A stretch of DNA of 64,000 bases from Pseudomonas triticifolii (GCF_014358015.1 NZ_JACONV010000002.1:248001-312000), one strand, 5' to 3'. Positions 29,241 through 40,486 are shown, numbered from the stretch's first letter. Translations and numbers: made by a program. Notes: generated from the letters alone by a model not told the origin.

Positions 29241-29283
29241 CCGCTTCAGAAACCGACCAATAGCAGCCACTCGTAAACGGCAG
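29241..29283. repeat. degenerate inverted-repeat element, copy 3
   Basis: On the minus strand it reads CTGCCGTTTACGAGTGGCTG followed by CTATTGGTCGGTTTCTGAAG. It is related to the elements at 29938-30000 and 32939-33000 (TGGCCGAT, CTGCC, AGAAGC modules). It is the weakest of the three. Confidence 0.35.
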
Positions 29284-29310
29284 TTCCGCATTGAATCAGG
29301 CAACCGTCGA

Positions 29311-29850
29311 TCAATCTAGCGGAGTCTGGACAGTCGAATTTCCAATGCTCGCGAGAAAAATGCAGGTATCCCGATTAGAGCGCAGAATAACCACGCGGCA
29401 AGCTAATGGTGCTGTTGCAACAAGTTGTTGCATCTTTTCTCGCGCTGATTTTTTCGTCCGCCACATAAATCTAAAAAACTCCGGTAGGTTCATCAGCAGT
29501 TCGGGGCAGCTCTCCGGCAAGTCAGGCCGAGACTGACCGCGTTGGAGCAGGGTTCTGCGCAGTACGCGCAAGAATCGGAGCGGCGCCGAACGATCAATCC
29601 ATATCAAAAGATCTGCACGGGCCAGCCGGTTGTCCCAAGTGGCTGAATGGCCACCTTCGAATATCCAACAATCTCGGGCCTCTACATCGAGACAAAGCTG
29701 TGTCTTCTCGTCCCGACTTCGTTCGATCCACCCTGGCTGCCAGTGAATAGTGTCGATATGAACGACCGGCAAACCCGTGCGCTGACCAAGCTCACGCGCC
29801 AAAGTGCTTTTGCCTGACCCAGGTTGACCAACAATCATCACACGTTGCAT
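29311..29850 (-). CDS. P-loop NTPase, FlaR/adenylate kinase-like
   Basis: A 179-residue protein beginning MQRVMIVGQPGSGKSTLAREL, a clear Walker A. HIDTIHWQPGWIERS and WIFEGGHSATWDNRLARADLLIWID follow, which are features of the DNA topology modulation (FlaR)-like kinase group whose substrate is unknown. The last ~30 residues after CRVVILRSNRD are unusual for the family and may reflect a changed end. AGGAGCTTCG precedes the ATG at 29850. It lies in the guaA-bounded region between the antidote-like fragment and the CHAD gene. Confidence 0.75.
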   Translation of the reverse strand: MQRVMIVGQPGSGKSTLARELGQRTGLPVVHIDTIHWQPGWIERSRDEKTQLCLDVEARDCWIFEGGHSATWDNRLARADLLIWIDRSAPLRFLRVLRRTLLQRGQSRPDLPESCPELLMNLPEFFRFMWRTKKSAREKMQQLVATAPLACRVVILRSNRDTCIFLASIGNSTVQTPLD

Positions 29851-29937
29851 CGAAGCTCCTTCTCGCTATGCAAGCTGATTTTTTGGGGGTGGCGATTTTA
29901 CGTCAATGCCTATCTCGGTCAACAACAAGCGGTCAGC

Positions 29938-30000
29938 ATGACAGGCAGCTTCTGGCCGATTGCTGCCTCTCGTGAGGAGCAGGAAACGACCCAAAGAAGC
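29938..30000. repeat. degenerate inverted-repeat element, copy 1
   Basis: Contains AGCTTCTGGCCGATTGCTGC and ends in AAAGAAGC, so GCTTCT/AGAAGC arms bracket an imperfect hairpin (CTGCCTCTCGTGAGGAGCAG). It shares TGGCCGATT and the overall layout with 32939-33000. Such elements occur between genes in several Pseudomonas; origin unknown. Confidence 0.45.
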
Positions 30001-30132
30001 TATTCCCACATCCGCTTGTGATTGGTGACTTTTCCCTGGTGGATGCGCGTAATTTCTTCGGAGTTCAGTCAGAAATTGACGGTCCACACTTCTGCTATGC
30101 TCGTGACCATACCGTTTCAAAGCGATGACCGA

Positions 30133-30952
30133 ATGTCATTCGTAGACAAGTTTGTCGCTGAAATATTGTCTCTACGGATTGCGCTGTATCACTTGCGTGC
30201 TCGATTGGAAGCAGGCACTGATAGCGAGGCGTTGCACGACCTTAGGATAGCCGTGAGGCGCATCCGAAGCTTGCTCCGGCCGATGCGCTCTCTGAGCGAA
30301 GTCGTGGCGCTGAATAATGCTGCAGCGGACGTGGGGAGGCTGACCACACCCGCTCGCGATCGTGAGGTAACGATTGAGGAATTGGAGGAAAGGGGATTTC
30401 TTGATCAGGCTCAACTCAGAAAAGCACGCTTGGCAACCGGCCACTCCAATCTATTGAAGAGCCCAGCCCTCAAGAACCTATTTACTGAATTGGATGAATT
30501 GCCTTTTGCCTTCCGATCAGTCGAAGTTAAAGGCGGCTTAAAACACCTACAGCACCACATTGAAAAATCGCTTAAAAAGCAGATTGACCGTTTGCGTGCT
30601 GCGGTGGACGACACTGGACTTGATCGCCACGAGTTGCGCATTCTGGTAAAGAGGACTCGCTATCTCAACAGAGGCGTTTCCCAAACTGTCACCGCTCTCT
30701 CGTAAAGCAGCAAGTTCTCTGAAGGCCCTTCAATCGGCTTTGGGTGCCTGGCATGACTATTTTCAATGGCGCCAGAAAGCCTTGACTGAATCTGACCTGC
30801 GGCCACTTGAAAAGGTTTGGCAGCGCTACGCAGTTACAGCGCTTGAAAAAGCGGAGACCCAATTATTGGACCTGGCGCAGTTGCTGCCACAATTACCTGG
30901 CAAAAAAACTGCCCCAAGTGGCACCAAAAAAAGCATACGTTTAGTAGATTAA
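30133..30952 (+). pseudogene. CHAD domain protein, broken by a one-base insertion
   Basis: The CHAD (conserved histidine alpha-helical) domain binds polyphosphate in studied cases. From MSFVDKFVAEILSLR the frame shows HDLRIAVRRIRSLLRPMR, then HELRILVKRTRYL, where it shifts and stops about 30 codons later (30705). In the next frame the protein continues as EAFPKLSPLSRKAASSL to a stop at 30952. Removing one A from the AA at 30667-30668 restores TAT CTC ACA GAG GCG (YLTEA), so a single insertion or a sequencing error explains it. Start is uncertain; 30133 has only a weak AGCGA. Confidence 0.75.
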
Positions 30953-31093
30953 GTATCACCGTCGGAAGGTTACACAAATGCTGAGAATCTTTGGTCAGAG
31001 CATTTGCCCCGTATAGGGCTATGACTAAATACGGGGCTCGGTCTTCCAACATGGCAGCTCAGCCTGAAGCCGATCTAACCACTAACGGTCCGG

Positions 31094-32716
31094 CTAAGCA
31101 CTCAGACGTGCCGTCACTTCATTCAACTGCCCTGATAACCCGTGAAGGTTCCGGCTTGCCGCTTCGGTGCGCTGCATGTTGTCCAGGTTGGTAGTGGCAA
31201 TCGTGGTGATTTCGGTGAGGTTGCGCGAGATGTCTTCCGCCACCGAGGTTTGCTCTTCGGCAGCGGTGGCAATTTGGCGGTTCATATCGCGAATGGCTTC
31301 CACAGCATGGGTGATGCGCTCCAGCATCGCTCCGGCCTCATTCACTTGCGCGACACTTTCTTCACTGCGCGACTGGCCACTTTCAATGGCCTGAGCCGCG
31401 TCCACCGCGCCCGTTTGCACCGTTTGGATGATCTGGTTGATTTCGATGATCGACGTCGCCGTACGCTGGGCCAGGTTTCGCACTTCGTCGGCCACGACCG
31501 CAAAACCACGTCCGGCTTCACCGGCACGGGCCGCTTCGATCGCCGCGTTAAGCGCCAGCAAATTAGTCTGCTCGGCGATACCGCGAATCACTTCCAGCAC
31601 CTTGCCTATGCGGCCACTGTCGGTTTCCAGGCGACGGATGACCGTGGCTGTGTTGGCGATCTCGCCACGCATTTGGGTGATGGTGTGAATGGTGCCCCGC
31701 ATGACTTTTTCGCCCTGCTGCGCGGATTGGTCGGCATCATCGGCGGCGCGTGCGGCATCGGCTGCGTGACGAGCCACTTCCTGGGCGGTGGCGGACATTT
31801 CGTTCATCGCCGTAGCCACCTGATCGGTACGGTTGAACTGCTCGTTAGTGCCGCTGGCCATGAGACCGGCGATGGCGTTTAACTCGCCACTTGCGCTGTC
31901 CAGATCCTTGGCGCTGCGCTGCAAGCGGTTGAAGGTTTCGGCGAGAAAGTCGCGCAAAGTGTTGGCGGCCATGGCTAGTTTGCCCAACTCGTCTTCGCGG
32001 CTGCTGGCCACACGTTCGGCAAATTTCCCTTGGCTCAGTTGCGCCACGTAGTCGATCAGCTTGCGGATGGGGTCAACCAAGTTGCGGTTGATCAGCCAAA
32101 GACTCAACAGGCCGATCAACAGACCCGAGGCGAGCATCACGATAATCCCCAGCATCACCGTGCGATTGGCAGCGGCGCTGATCAGTGTAGATTGCTCGGT
32201 GCCCTGCTTGCGCAGTTCACCAACAAGTTCGCTCATCTGATCGCTGGTGGTACGGTCAACTCCTTTGACAGCGGCGTCGCCTGCAGTGGGGTCTGCACCC
32301 GCGGCGATATAGGCATCGCGACCTTTCTGGTAAGCGCTGCCCAACTGACGGTGTTCTTCACGCAGGCGTTCGATGCGGGTCTTGAGTTGGCCGTCCAGTC
32401 CTTTCTGGTTAGCCAGTTCGCCAAGGATCCCCTGTACGTCACGTTGACGGTCTTCGAATTGCTTCCAATATTTATCCCGGTCTGCCGGCTGCTTGCCCCG
32501 TAGTAATACGTTTTTCCATTCCTGAACCTGCACCTTGAATTGCAGGTTGGCCTCGTCGATCAATTGCGAAGTGTGCAGCGGACCTTCGATTAAGTTGGCG
32601 TAGTTTTGCACACCGTTGGACAGGAAATGAAAGCATGCTAAAGCAATCAGCAACATCGCCAACAGGCTGCCGCTCAGCAGCGCAAGGATTTGAGTTCTCA
32701 GGGATTTTTGCAGCAT
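31094..32716 (-). CDS. methyl-accepting chemotaxis protein, four-helix sensor type
   Basis: A 540-residue chemoreceptor: TM1 (about 9-32), a ~150-residue all-helical periplasmic domain ([19 protein letters not shown] onwards), TM2 (about 188-210), HAMP ([20 protein letters not shown]) and a signalling domain with [20 protein letters not shown]. The sensor looks like a four-helix bundle; the ligand is unknown. There is no C-terminal CheR-tethering pentapeptide. A GACGATAA at 32893-32900 resembles a FliA -10, but its -35 (CAACGGAA) is poor. Start ATG 32716 is directly followed by the membrane helix. Confidence 0.9.
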   Translation of the reverse strand: MLQKSLRTQILALLSGSLLAMLLIALACFHFLSNGVQNYANLIEGPLHTSQLIDEANLQFKVQVQEWKNVLLRGKQPADRDKYWKQFEDRQRDVQGILGELANQKGLDGQLKTRIERLREEHRQLGSAYQKGRDAYIAAGADPTAGDAAVKGVDRTTSDQMSELVGELRKQGTEQSTLISAAANRTVMLGIIVMLASGLLIGLLSLWLINRNLVDPIRKLIDYVAQLSQGKFAERVASSREDELGKLAMAANTLRDFLAETFNRLQRSAKDLDSASGELNAIAGLMASGTNEQFNRTDQVATAMNEMSATAQEVARHAADAARAADDADQSAQQGEKVMRGTIHTITQMRGEIANTATVIRRLETDSGRIGKVLEVIRGIAEQTNLLALNAAIEAARAGEAGRGFAVVADEVRNLAQRTATSIIEINQIIQTVQTGAVDAAQAIESGQSRSEESVAQVNEAGAMLERITHAVEAIRDMNRQIATAAEEQTSVAEDISRNLTEITTIATTNLDNMQRTEAASRNLHGLSGQLNEVTARLSA

Positions 32717-33439
32717 CGGATGATACTCATGACAGGAATGAAGTACGCCTGGTTAGGCGTGAAAGACGTCCAGACATCCCTGTCTGCGGTTACGGTTCGT
32801 GGCCGGAGCCGCGCAAACTATCACTTGAATCATCGGCGTGCCAGAGCGGTTCTTGAGGGGAGTCAGACCGCTGGTGCCTTGTAAATTCTCGGTTATCGTC
32901 CTCCCTATCATTTCCGTTGGTTTGGAGATCAGATGAATGACAACTTTTGGCCGATTCCTGCCGTTTGGCGACAGGCAGAAACCAGCCAGAAGCGGAAAGT
33001 TAGGCTAATAAATTTATCACCTTGTTGGTCATCGATATAAAAGGTGCCAGCGGTCAGCTTCGAATGGCAGTGACAACACTGTGACTGAGCACACGCTGCC
33101 TTATCTGGGAACTCGGTGTCCAGCACAAGACCTGTCAACCGGCCACTGCTGTTCGTGATTTGCCTGATAGAAAGCGCACACTCTACGAAAAATTGAGCTG
33201 TCACTTTTCCGGCTCGCGACTCGGGTATATCTAGATTACTTTAGGAGTAAACCGCAACGCTTCCAATGTTTTTAAACTCGCGAATATTAAAGTTCTCCCC
33301 ATCCAGCTAATCTTTTAAAGCGCTAAAAAAATCAGAGATCGCGATCATGTCTTTGACAACCTGAGCAAGGTCACCATTCACTGTATTGAATGTTAATCGC
33401 GCCGATTCAATTGCGGTGTGCGACTTTATGAAATGGAGG
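32717..33439. other. about 720 nt without a credible gene
   Basis: Between the chemoreceptor and the integrase remnant. It holds an inverted-repeat element (32939-33000) and otherwise only short frames without ribosome sites or coding character. It is probably decayed island DNA. Confidence 0.5.
32939..33000. repeat. degenerate inverted-repeat element, copy 2
   Basis: TTTTGGCCGATTCCTGCCG and GGCAGAAACCAGCCAGAAGC form imperfect arms (CTGCC/GGCAG and TTTTGGC/GCCAGAA). It has the same layout as 29938-30000. A short ATG frame reading through it (MNDNFWPIPA) is typical of this repeat type and not taken as a gene. Confidence 0.45.
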
Positions 33440-34158
33440 ATTAAGGCTCCGAATGCACATGCGTAAAACAGGGCTAACCGTCCATAAGTGGGAATCGTTG
33501 TTTGATTATCTTTCATCAACGCAATTTCGTCAGGCCCTCAAGCGCGGTCACGTGGCCCAAAATTTAGCGATACTTGCAGGAAGTACCAAATCAGCCGGGT
33601 TCTCGACCTTCTGGCCACGCTCAATAGCCCATAGGAACACCTGCATCACAATCTCGCGGGAGTGCACGGCCGTGGCTGGAGCTCCACGCTCCACAATTGC
33701 ATCTGTCCGCGTTCGCAGATCCTCATGATTGATTTCCACCAGTTTCTGATTACCGAAGTGCGGCTTTAGCTCGCGCTCGTAAACCGATCGGCGCATCTCA
33801 CGCGTCGAGTCAGCAATCTGATACCCATGCAGCCATTTCTCAGCCCACGCATCAAACGTCTCTGCCCCTTTGGTGCGTGCCTTGGCACGGGCTTTCTCTT
33901 TGGCAGGTGACTTGCCAGCCGAAACCATCTTTTTAGCCTCGCCCAGGCGCTCTCTGGCTTCAGCAAGTGTGATGCCACCCACGCCATAACGACCGAACGT
34001 AATAGTCTCCTGACGGCCGTTGATGGGCTAGTTGTAGCGAAATGAGATGGAACCGGCAGCGGTGACGGCCACGTACAACCCGCCGCGGTCGTTCACCTTG
34101 TAAAGTTTTTCTTTCGGTTTGAGGGTACGCAGCCTGGTATCAGTCAGCAGGGCATTTG
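33440..34158 (-). pseudogene. decayed P4-type tyrosine integrase
   Basis: The N-terminal DUF4102 part is readable as LTDTRLRTLKPKEKLYKVND then GGLYVAVTAAGSISFRYN, where an in-frame TAG (34028-34030) interrupts RYN-*-PINGRQETITFGRYG. The frame goes on through GITLAEARERLGEAKKMV and the core-binding region (ADSTREMRRSVYERELKPHF) to ADLVLPASIAKF. There, around 33555, a one-base shift follows, then an in-frame TGA (33538-33540), and only scraps such as TIPTYGRLAL remain. The catalytic Arg-His-Arg-Tyr domain is missing. It lies next to the guaA 3' end, the expected place for the integrase of a guaA-targeting island. Confidence 0.85.
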
Positions 34159-34235
34159 GCTCAGTCAATGTCCCGTACCGTGCCTCAAAAACACGATGCC
34201 TGGTAATGCAAAAAGCTGCCAGAGTTTGCCAGACC

Positions 34236-34267
34236 CAAAAAGCCAAAAGCCCGCAATTACGCGGGCT
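34236..34267 (-). terminator. guaA terminator
   Basis: AGCCCGC (34248-34254) and GCGGGCT (34261-34267) form a 7-bp stem with a 6-nt loop. On the minus strand it is followed by TTTTGGCTTTTTGGG. It lies 48 nt past the guaA stop and is duplicated at 25146-25170. Confidence 0.85.
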
Positions 34268-34329
34268 CCAGGGTATTTCTTGCTAGATCGTGCCGGTCAA
34301 TGCCGGACGTCCAATCATTCCCACTCAAT
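34236..34329. repeat. right copy of guaA 3' end plus terminator (candidate attachment site)
   Basis: This is the native guaA stop region. The identical core GACGTCCAATCATT is at 34306-34319, 9,097 nt from its partner at 25209-25222. Both copies share hairpin, spacer block and stop codon, in the same orientation. Confidence 0.75.
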
Positions 34330-35892
34330 CGTCGCAGGCGGCTTGCTCGACACGTCATACGTCACGCGGGAAATACCCTCGATCTCGTTGATGATGCGGC
34401 CACTTACGGTTTCCAGCAGTTCGTAAGGCAGGTGTGCCCAGCGTGCGGTCATGAAGTCGATGGTTTCTACTGCGCGCAGTGCGACGACCCATGCGTAGCG
34501 ACGACCATCGCCGACGACGCCAACCGATTTGACCGGCTGGAACACGACGAAGGCCTGGCTGACTTTGTGGTACCAGTCGGCTTTGCGCAGTTCTTCGATG
34601 AAGATGTGATCGGCGCGACGCAGCAGGTCGGCGTATTCCTTCTTTACTTCACCGAGGATGCGCACGCCCAGGCCTGGGCCCGGGAATGGGTGGCGGTAGA
34701 CCATGTCGTACGGCAGGCCGAGTTCGAGGCCCAGACGGCGGACTTCGTCCTTGAACAGTTCGCGCAGTGGCTCGACCAGTTTGAGGTTCATTTCTTCTGG
34801 CAGGCCGCCCACGTTGTGGTGCGACTTGATGACGTGTGCCTTGCCGCTTTTCGCGCCAGCCGACTCGATCACGTCCGGGTAGATGGTGCCTTGCGCCAGG
34901 TACTTGATGTTGTCCAGCTTGCAGGATTCGGCATCGAACACGTCGATGAAGGTGCGGCCGATGATCTTGCGCTTCTTCTCTGGATCGCTCTCGCCTTCCA
35001 GGTTGTTCAGGAACTGCTCTTCGGCGTTGGCGCGGATGACCTTGACGCCCATGTTCTCGGCGAACATGGCCATGACCTGCTCGCCTTCGTGCAGGCGCAA
35101 CAGGCCGTTGTCAACGAAGACGCAGGTCAGCTGGTCGCCGATGGCCTTATGCAGCAGGGCAGCAACCACGGAAGAGTCAACGCCGCCGGACAGGCCCAGC
35201 AGAACGTTGTCGGTGCCGACCTGAGCGCGGATGGTGGCGATGGCGTCGTCAGCGATGTGCGACGGCGTCCACAGGGCTTCGCAGCCGCAGATGTCGAGGA
35301 TGAAGCGCGACAGGATGCGACCGCCCTGCTTGGTGTGGGTCACTTCCGGGTGGAATTGCACGCCGTAGTAGCCGCGGGTGTCGTCGGCCATGCCGGCAAT
35401 CGGGCAGCTCGGGGTGCTGGCCAGGACGTGGAAACCGTCCGGGATTTCGGTGACCTTGTCGCCGTGGCTCATCCACACGTCAAGACCGAACACACCATCG
35501 GCGTCGATGTGGTCTTCGATACCGTCGAGGATGCGGCTCTTGCCGACGACATCAACACGGGCGTAACCGAACTCGCGCAGATCGGAACCGGCAACGCGGC
35601 CGCCCAGTTGCTCAGCCATGGTCTGCATGCCGTAGCAGATGCCGAAGACCGGTACGTTCAGGTCGAACACGGCTTGCGGCGCGCGAGGACTGTTGGCTTC
35701 GTGCACAGACTCTGGGCCACCGGCGAGGATGATGCCGCGCGGGGCGAATTCGCGAATCGCTTCGTCGTCCATGTCGAACGGATGCAGCTCGCAGTACACG
35801 CCGATTTCACGCACGCGGCGGGCGATCAGCTGGGTGTACTGGGAACCGAAGTCGAGGATCAGGATACGGTGGGCGTGAATGTCGAGGGCCAT
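34315..35892 (-). CDS. guaA: GMP synthase (glutamine-hydrolysing)
   Basis: GuaA aminates XMP to GMP. The 525-residue protein has the class I glutaminase domain (GGPESVHE; nucleophile in [12 protein letters not shown]; His-Glu in [10 protein letters not shown]), the PP-loop ATP pyrophosphatase ([17 protein letters not shown]) and the C-terminal dimerisation domain ending IEWE. It follows guaB by 105 nt in the same direction. Its 3' end doubles as the presumed island attachment site. Confidence 0.98.
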   Translation of the reverse strand: MALDIHAHRILILDFGSQYTQLIARRVREIGVYCELHPFDMDDEAIREFAPRGIILAGGPESVHEANSPRAPQAVFDLNVPVFGICYGMQTMAEQLGGRVAGSDLREFGYARVDVVGKSRILDGIEDHIDADGVFGLDVWMSHGDKVTEIPDGFHVLASTPSCPIAGMADDTRGYYGVQFHPEVTHTKQGGRILSRFILDICGCEALWTPSHIADDAIATIRAQVGTDNVLLGLSGGVDSSVVAALLHKAIGDQLTCVFVDNGLLRLHEGEQVMAMFAENMGVKVIRANAEEQFLNNLEGESDPEKKRKIIGRTFIDVFDAESCKLDNIKYLAQGTIYPDVIESAGAKSGKAHVIKSHHNVGGLPEEMNLKLVEPLRELFKDEVRRLGLELGLPYDMVYRHPFPGPGLGVRILGEVKKEYADLLRRADHIFIEELRKADWYHKVSQAFVVFQPVKSVGVVGDGRRYAWVVALRAVETIDFMTARWAHLPYELLETVSGRIINEIEGISRVTYDVSSKPPATIEWE

Positions 35893-35997
35893 GACTCAAT
35901 CTCGTCAAAAAACAGAAACGACACGGGGCTGCGTCAACAGCCCCGGCTATGAAACTTGCTGAATTGCATCGCGGCGCGAACCCCGATGCAATCCGGA

Positions 35998-37545
<1,548 letters not shown>

Positions 37546-37561
37546 CTATTATCAAAGCCAC

Positions 37562-38110
37562 TTATAAGCGGACTTTGACGAAGGACACAGGGCGATCCAG
37601 ACGCTCGGCGAAGTCGTCGAGAAAAGTCTGGGTGAAGGACGCATCCAGCCAGTTATTGAAGATGAATCCCAGGTTGGAAAAGCCGCACGCATCCAGAAAC
37701 AGAAAGCCATTGATGTCGTCTTCGTGACGGCATTCCGGGCACGTGAAGTTGTCGGTGTGGCCGGGCATCCAGTCTTCGAGGCTGTCGAACAGCGCCTCGC
37801 CGATCTCGCGACGACATTCAGGGCAGCCGGCTTCTTCGGCGAAATGGTTCAGCGGCGTGAAGATGCAGCGCTTGGTCACGATTTCCAGACCGTTAATGAT
37901 GTGCCCGAACGGCAATGCGTCCGGGTTCTGCACCACACGTCTGGCGCCCGGTGCCACGGCATAGGCCATTTTGTTCCCGGCGCGCCCACAGGTGGTCAGT
38001 TCTGGCTCGACCACGTTAAGTTTGATCAGCCAGCGCAGGATCAGGCGCGCTCTGGCCTCATGGGCCGGGAAAGTCGAGATTTGCGGGACGATGATGCTTT
38101 GGGTGTTCAT
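37562..38110 (-). CDS. unknown zinc-ribbon-like protein
   Basis: A 182-residue soluble protein with two CxxC pairs, AGCPECRREIG and FTCPECRHEDD, about 30 residues apart, which should make one zinc ribbon. The C-terminal part is aromatic and acidic (LFLDACGFSNLGFIFNNWLDASF). Homologues are, in my memory, widespread in Pseudomonas and sometimes mislabelled as sugar ABC transporter ATPases, but no ATPase motif is present. It is encoded just upstream of guaBA, with the guaB promoter in the 94-nt gap. Function unknown. Confidence 0.75.
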   Translation of the reverse strand: MNTQSIIVPQISTFPAHEARARLILRWLIKLNVVEPELTTCGRAGNKMAYAVAPGARRVVQNPDALPFGHIINGLEIVTKRCIFTPLNHFAEEAGCPECRREIGEALFDSLEDWMPGHTDNFTCPECRHEDDINGFLFLDACGFSNLGFIFNNWLDASFTQTFLDDFAERLDRPVSFVKVRL

Positions 38111-38185
38111 GACGGCGTGTCGCTTGACGCTGAGTGAGGCCGCAGCTTAATCGGCCCTCATGTCAGGTCAAGCGTCAAATCGTTT

Positions 38186-38965
38186 TCATCCCGTCAGATA
38201 GCGGCCGATCAAGGCAATGCCGCTGATCAGCACCAGCCAGGTCACCAGGCGCACGAAGGCTTCGCGGGACAGCCTGTTGCTCAGCCATCTGCCCACCAAC
38301 GATCCGATCAGCATCGCCGGTAACAGGCAGACACCGAGTACCAGCAACGGGATTTCGGCAAAGACACCGGCGATCAGGAACAGGCTCAGACGCACCACGG
38401 TGCTGCAACTGATCAGCGCGCTTTGCGTGGCGCGTGCCTGCTCTTTTGAGGTCAGGCGGCTGTTGAGGTAGATCGCGTATAAAAAGCCGCCGCTGCCAAA
38501 CAGCGCACCGAACAACCCGCCCACAGTGCCCATCGGGATCGCCCAACCTGCTGCGAGTTGAGTCGGTCGCACTTTGACTGCCAGGCTGTAAAGCGCGTAA
38601 GCCGTGACAAACAGGCCCATTAATAGAAGCAGCAGATCGGACTTGAGGTTAAGCAGAAACAGTACGCCCAACGTGCAACCCACGGCCATGCACGGCAGCA
38701 GACGCAGAAGTTCGGATCTGACCACCGACTGGCGGGACGGCAGCAGATTGCCGAATGCAGCGAGAAAATCCAGCATCACTAATAAAGGAATGATGCGCGA
38801 CAGCGGCATGAAGTGGATCAGGATGGGCCCTGCCACCAGTGCCGTGCCGAAACCCGCGATGCCGAAGACGATATAGGCAGCCGCCACGCTCAACTCGATG
38901 ATCAACCAGTCGAGCGGCGTAAAGCCCAGTTGCGTGAATGCCGCGAACAATCCGATATCGCCCAC
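38186..38965 (-). CDS. TauE/SafE family sulfite exporter-like permease
   Basis: A 259-residue membrane protein with about eight helices and the family's glycine-rich half repeats (AAYIVFGIAGFGTALVAGPIL near the start, GTVGGLFGALFGSGGFLYAIYL in the middle). TauE/SafE members move sulfite or organosulfonates; the substrate here is unknown. I chose a GTG start at 38965 because AAGGA sits 7 nt upstream; the longer open frame has no site. It is divergent from xseA. Confidence 0.82.
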   Translation of the reverse strand: MGDIGLFAAFTQLGFTPLDWLIIELSVAAAYIVFGIAGFGTALVAGPILIHFMPLSRIIPLLVMLDFLAAFGNLLPSRQSVVRSELLRLLPCMAVGCTLGVLFLLNLKSDLLLLLMGLFVTAYALYSLAVKVRPTQLAAGWAIPMGTVGGLFGALFGSGGFLYAIYLNSRLTSKEQARATQSALISCSTVVRLSLFLIAGVFAEIPLLVLGVCLLPAMLIGSLVGRWLSNRLSREAFVRLVTWLVLISGIALIGRYLTG

Positions 38966-39099
38966 GATGCTTCCTTTCTGGAGGACCCGAGGGGGACTGT
39001 AGCAAAAGTGCTGGCTTACAACCGTTACGCTCTGCGTGACCTTGCCATCTGAGTGCAGAGCCCGTGCGCTCAACCGGCATTGCCTTTATGATGCCCGAC

Positions 39100-40479
39100 A
39101 TGATCAAAGACCCTTTCGCAAGACTCGGCCTCGACCGGGAAGTCCTTACTGTCAGCCAGCTCAACGGCCGTGCGCGGGTGTTGCTGGAGGACGTGTTCAG
39201 CAGCATTTGGGTCGAGGGCGAGATCTCCAACCTCTCGCGTCCGGCGTCGGGCCATGTGTACTTCACCCTGAAGGACTCGGGTGCCCAGGTGCGGTGCGCG
39301 CTGTTTCGCCAAAGTGCGGCGCGCGTACGCCAGGCGCTCAAGGACGGCTTGCAGGTCAAGGTGCGCGGCAAGGTATCGCTGTTTGAAGGTCGCGGCGACT
39401 ATCAACTTATTCTCGACACCGTTGAACCGGCAGGCGACGGTGCGCTGCGTCTGGCGTTCGATGCACTGAAGGCCAGGCTCAGCGATGAAGGCCTGTTCAG
39501 TGCCGAGCGCAAGGTCGCCCTGCCCTTGCACCCGCAACGCATCGGCATCATCAGCTCGCCTACCGGGGCCGTGATTCGCGACATCATCAGTGTATTCCGC
39601 CGTCGTGCGCCGCGTGTCGAGCTGACCTTGATCCCGACCGCCGTTCAGGGGCGCGAAGCTATCAATCAGATCGTCCGCGCGCTCAAGCTGGCCGACTCCC
39701 GGGGTTTCGACGCCCTGATCCTGGCCCGAGGCGGCGGATCGCTGGAAGACCTGTGGTGCTTCAACGAGGAAGCCGTGGCCCGCGCAATCGATGCCTGCGT
39801 AACGCCTATCGTCAGTGCGGTCGGTCACGAAACCGATGTGTCGATCAGCGACTTCGTGGCTGACGTGCGCGCGCCAACGCCCTCCGCTGCCGCCGAACTG
39901 TTGGCGCCTGATTCAAGCGACCTGCATCGCCGCGTCGACAATCTGCATCGCCGACTGGTCAGCCGCATGCAGGACCGCATGATGCGCGAACGCTTGCGCC
40001 TTGAGGGTATTTCGCGTCGCCTGCGTCATCCCGGCGAGCGCCTGCGCCAGCAGTCTCAACGCCTGGATGATCTGGACATGCGTCTGCGTCGTGCTTTCGA
40101 ACACAGCCTGCACCAACGAAAGGTGCGTCTGACGCATATGGAAAGCCGTCTCGCCGCACAGCATCCAGGGCGCACGCTGGCGTTTCTGCGCCAGCGACTC
40201 GATGGGCTGGCCGAGCGCCTGCCCCGCGCCATCCGAGAACAGATCAAGACCCGCAAGCTGCACCTGCAGAGCCAGGTTCAGACCCTCAACGTCGTCAGCC
40301 CGCTCGCCACGCTGGGACGCGGTTACAGCATTTTGCTCGACGAACGTGGTCATGCGGTCCGTACTGCCGCGCAAACCCGGACCGGTCAACGCCTGACCGC
40401 AAAGCTGGGTGAGGGCGAACTGCAAGTGCGGGTCGAGGACAACCATCTCACCCCCGTGACCCTTTCTCTTCTGGACTGA
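39100..40479 (+). CDS. xseA: exodeoxyribonuclease VII large subunit
   Basis: XseA, with XseB, degrades single-stranded DNA in both directions. The 459-residue product has an N-terminal OB-fold (SQLNGRARVLLEDVFSSIWVEGEISNL) and the catalytic region (GIISSPTGAVIRDIISVFRRRAP, LARGGGSLEDLWCFNEE, SAVGHETDVSISDFVADVRAPTPSAAAE). A long coiled-coil C-terminal half follows. MIKDPFARLGLDREV was taken as start by family; two other ATGs lie 9 and 12 nt upstream and no clear ribosome site decides between them. Confidence 0.95.
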   Translation: MIKDPFARLGLDREVLTVSQLNGRARVLLEDVFSSIWVEGEISNLSRPASGHVYFTLKDSGAQVRCALFRQSAARVRQALKDGLQVKVRGKVSLFEGRGDYQLILDTVEPAGDGALRLAFDALKARLSDEGLFSAERKVALPLHPQRIGIISSPTGAVIRDIISVFRRRAPRVELTLIPTAVQGREAINQIVRALKLADSRGFDALILARGGGSLEDLWCFNEEAVARAIDACVTPIVSAVGHETDVSISDFVADVRAPTPSAAAELLAPDSSDLHRRVDNLHRRLVSRMQDRMMRERLRLEGISRRLRHPGERLRQQSQRLDDLDMRLRRAFEHSLHQRKVRLTHMESRLAAQHPGRTLAFLRQRLDGLAERLPRAIREQIKTRKLHLQSQVQTLNVVSPLATLGRGYSILLDERGHAVRTAAQTRTGQRLTAKLGEGELQVRVEDNHLTPVTLSLLD

Positions 40480-40486
40480 CTGCCTG

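Noticed and set aside
32690..32884. A short plus-strand frame starting near [14 protein letters not shown]
   Set aside because: It overlaps the chemoreceptor start, ends after a few dozen residues and carries no domain; it may be decayed sequence.
32929..33204. A 91-codon minus-strand frame with several cysteines
   Set aside because: It overlaps the inverted-repeat element at 32939-33000, has no ribosome site and no family likeness.
33307..33519. A 70-codon minus-strand frame as a separate gene
   Set aside because: Its first residues (DNQTTIPTYGRLAL) continue the decayed integrase in the shifted frame, so it is treated as part of the pseudogene.
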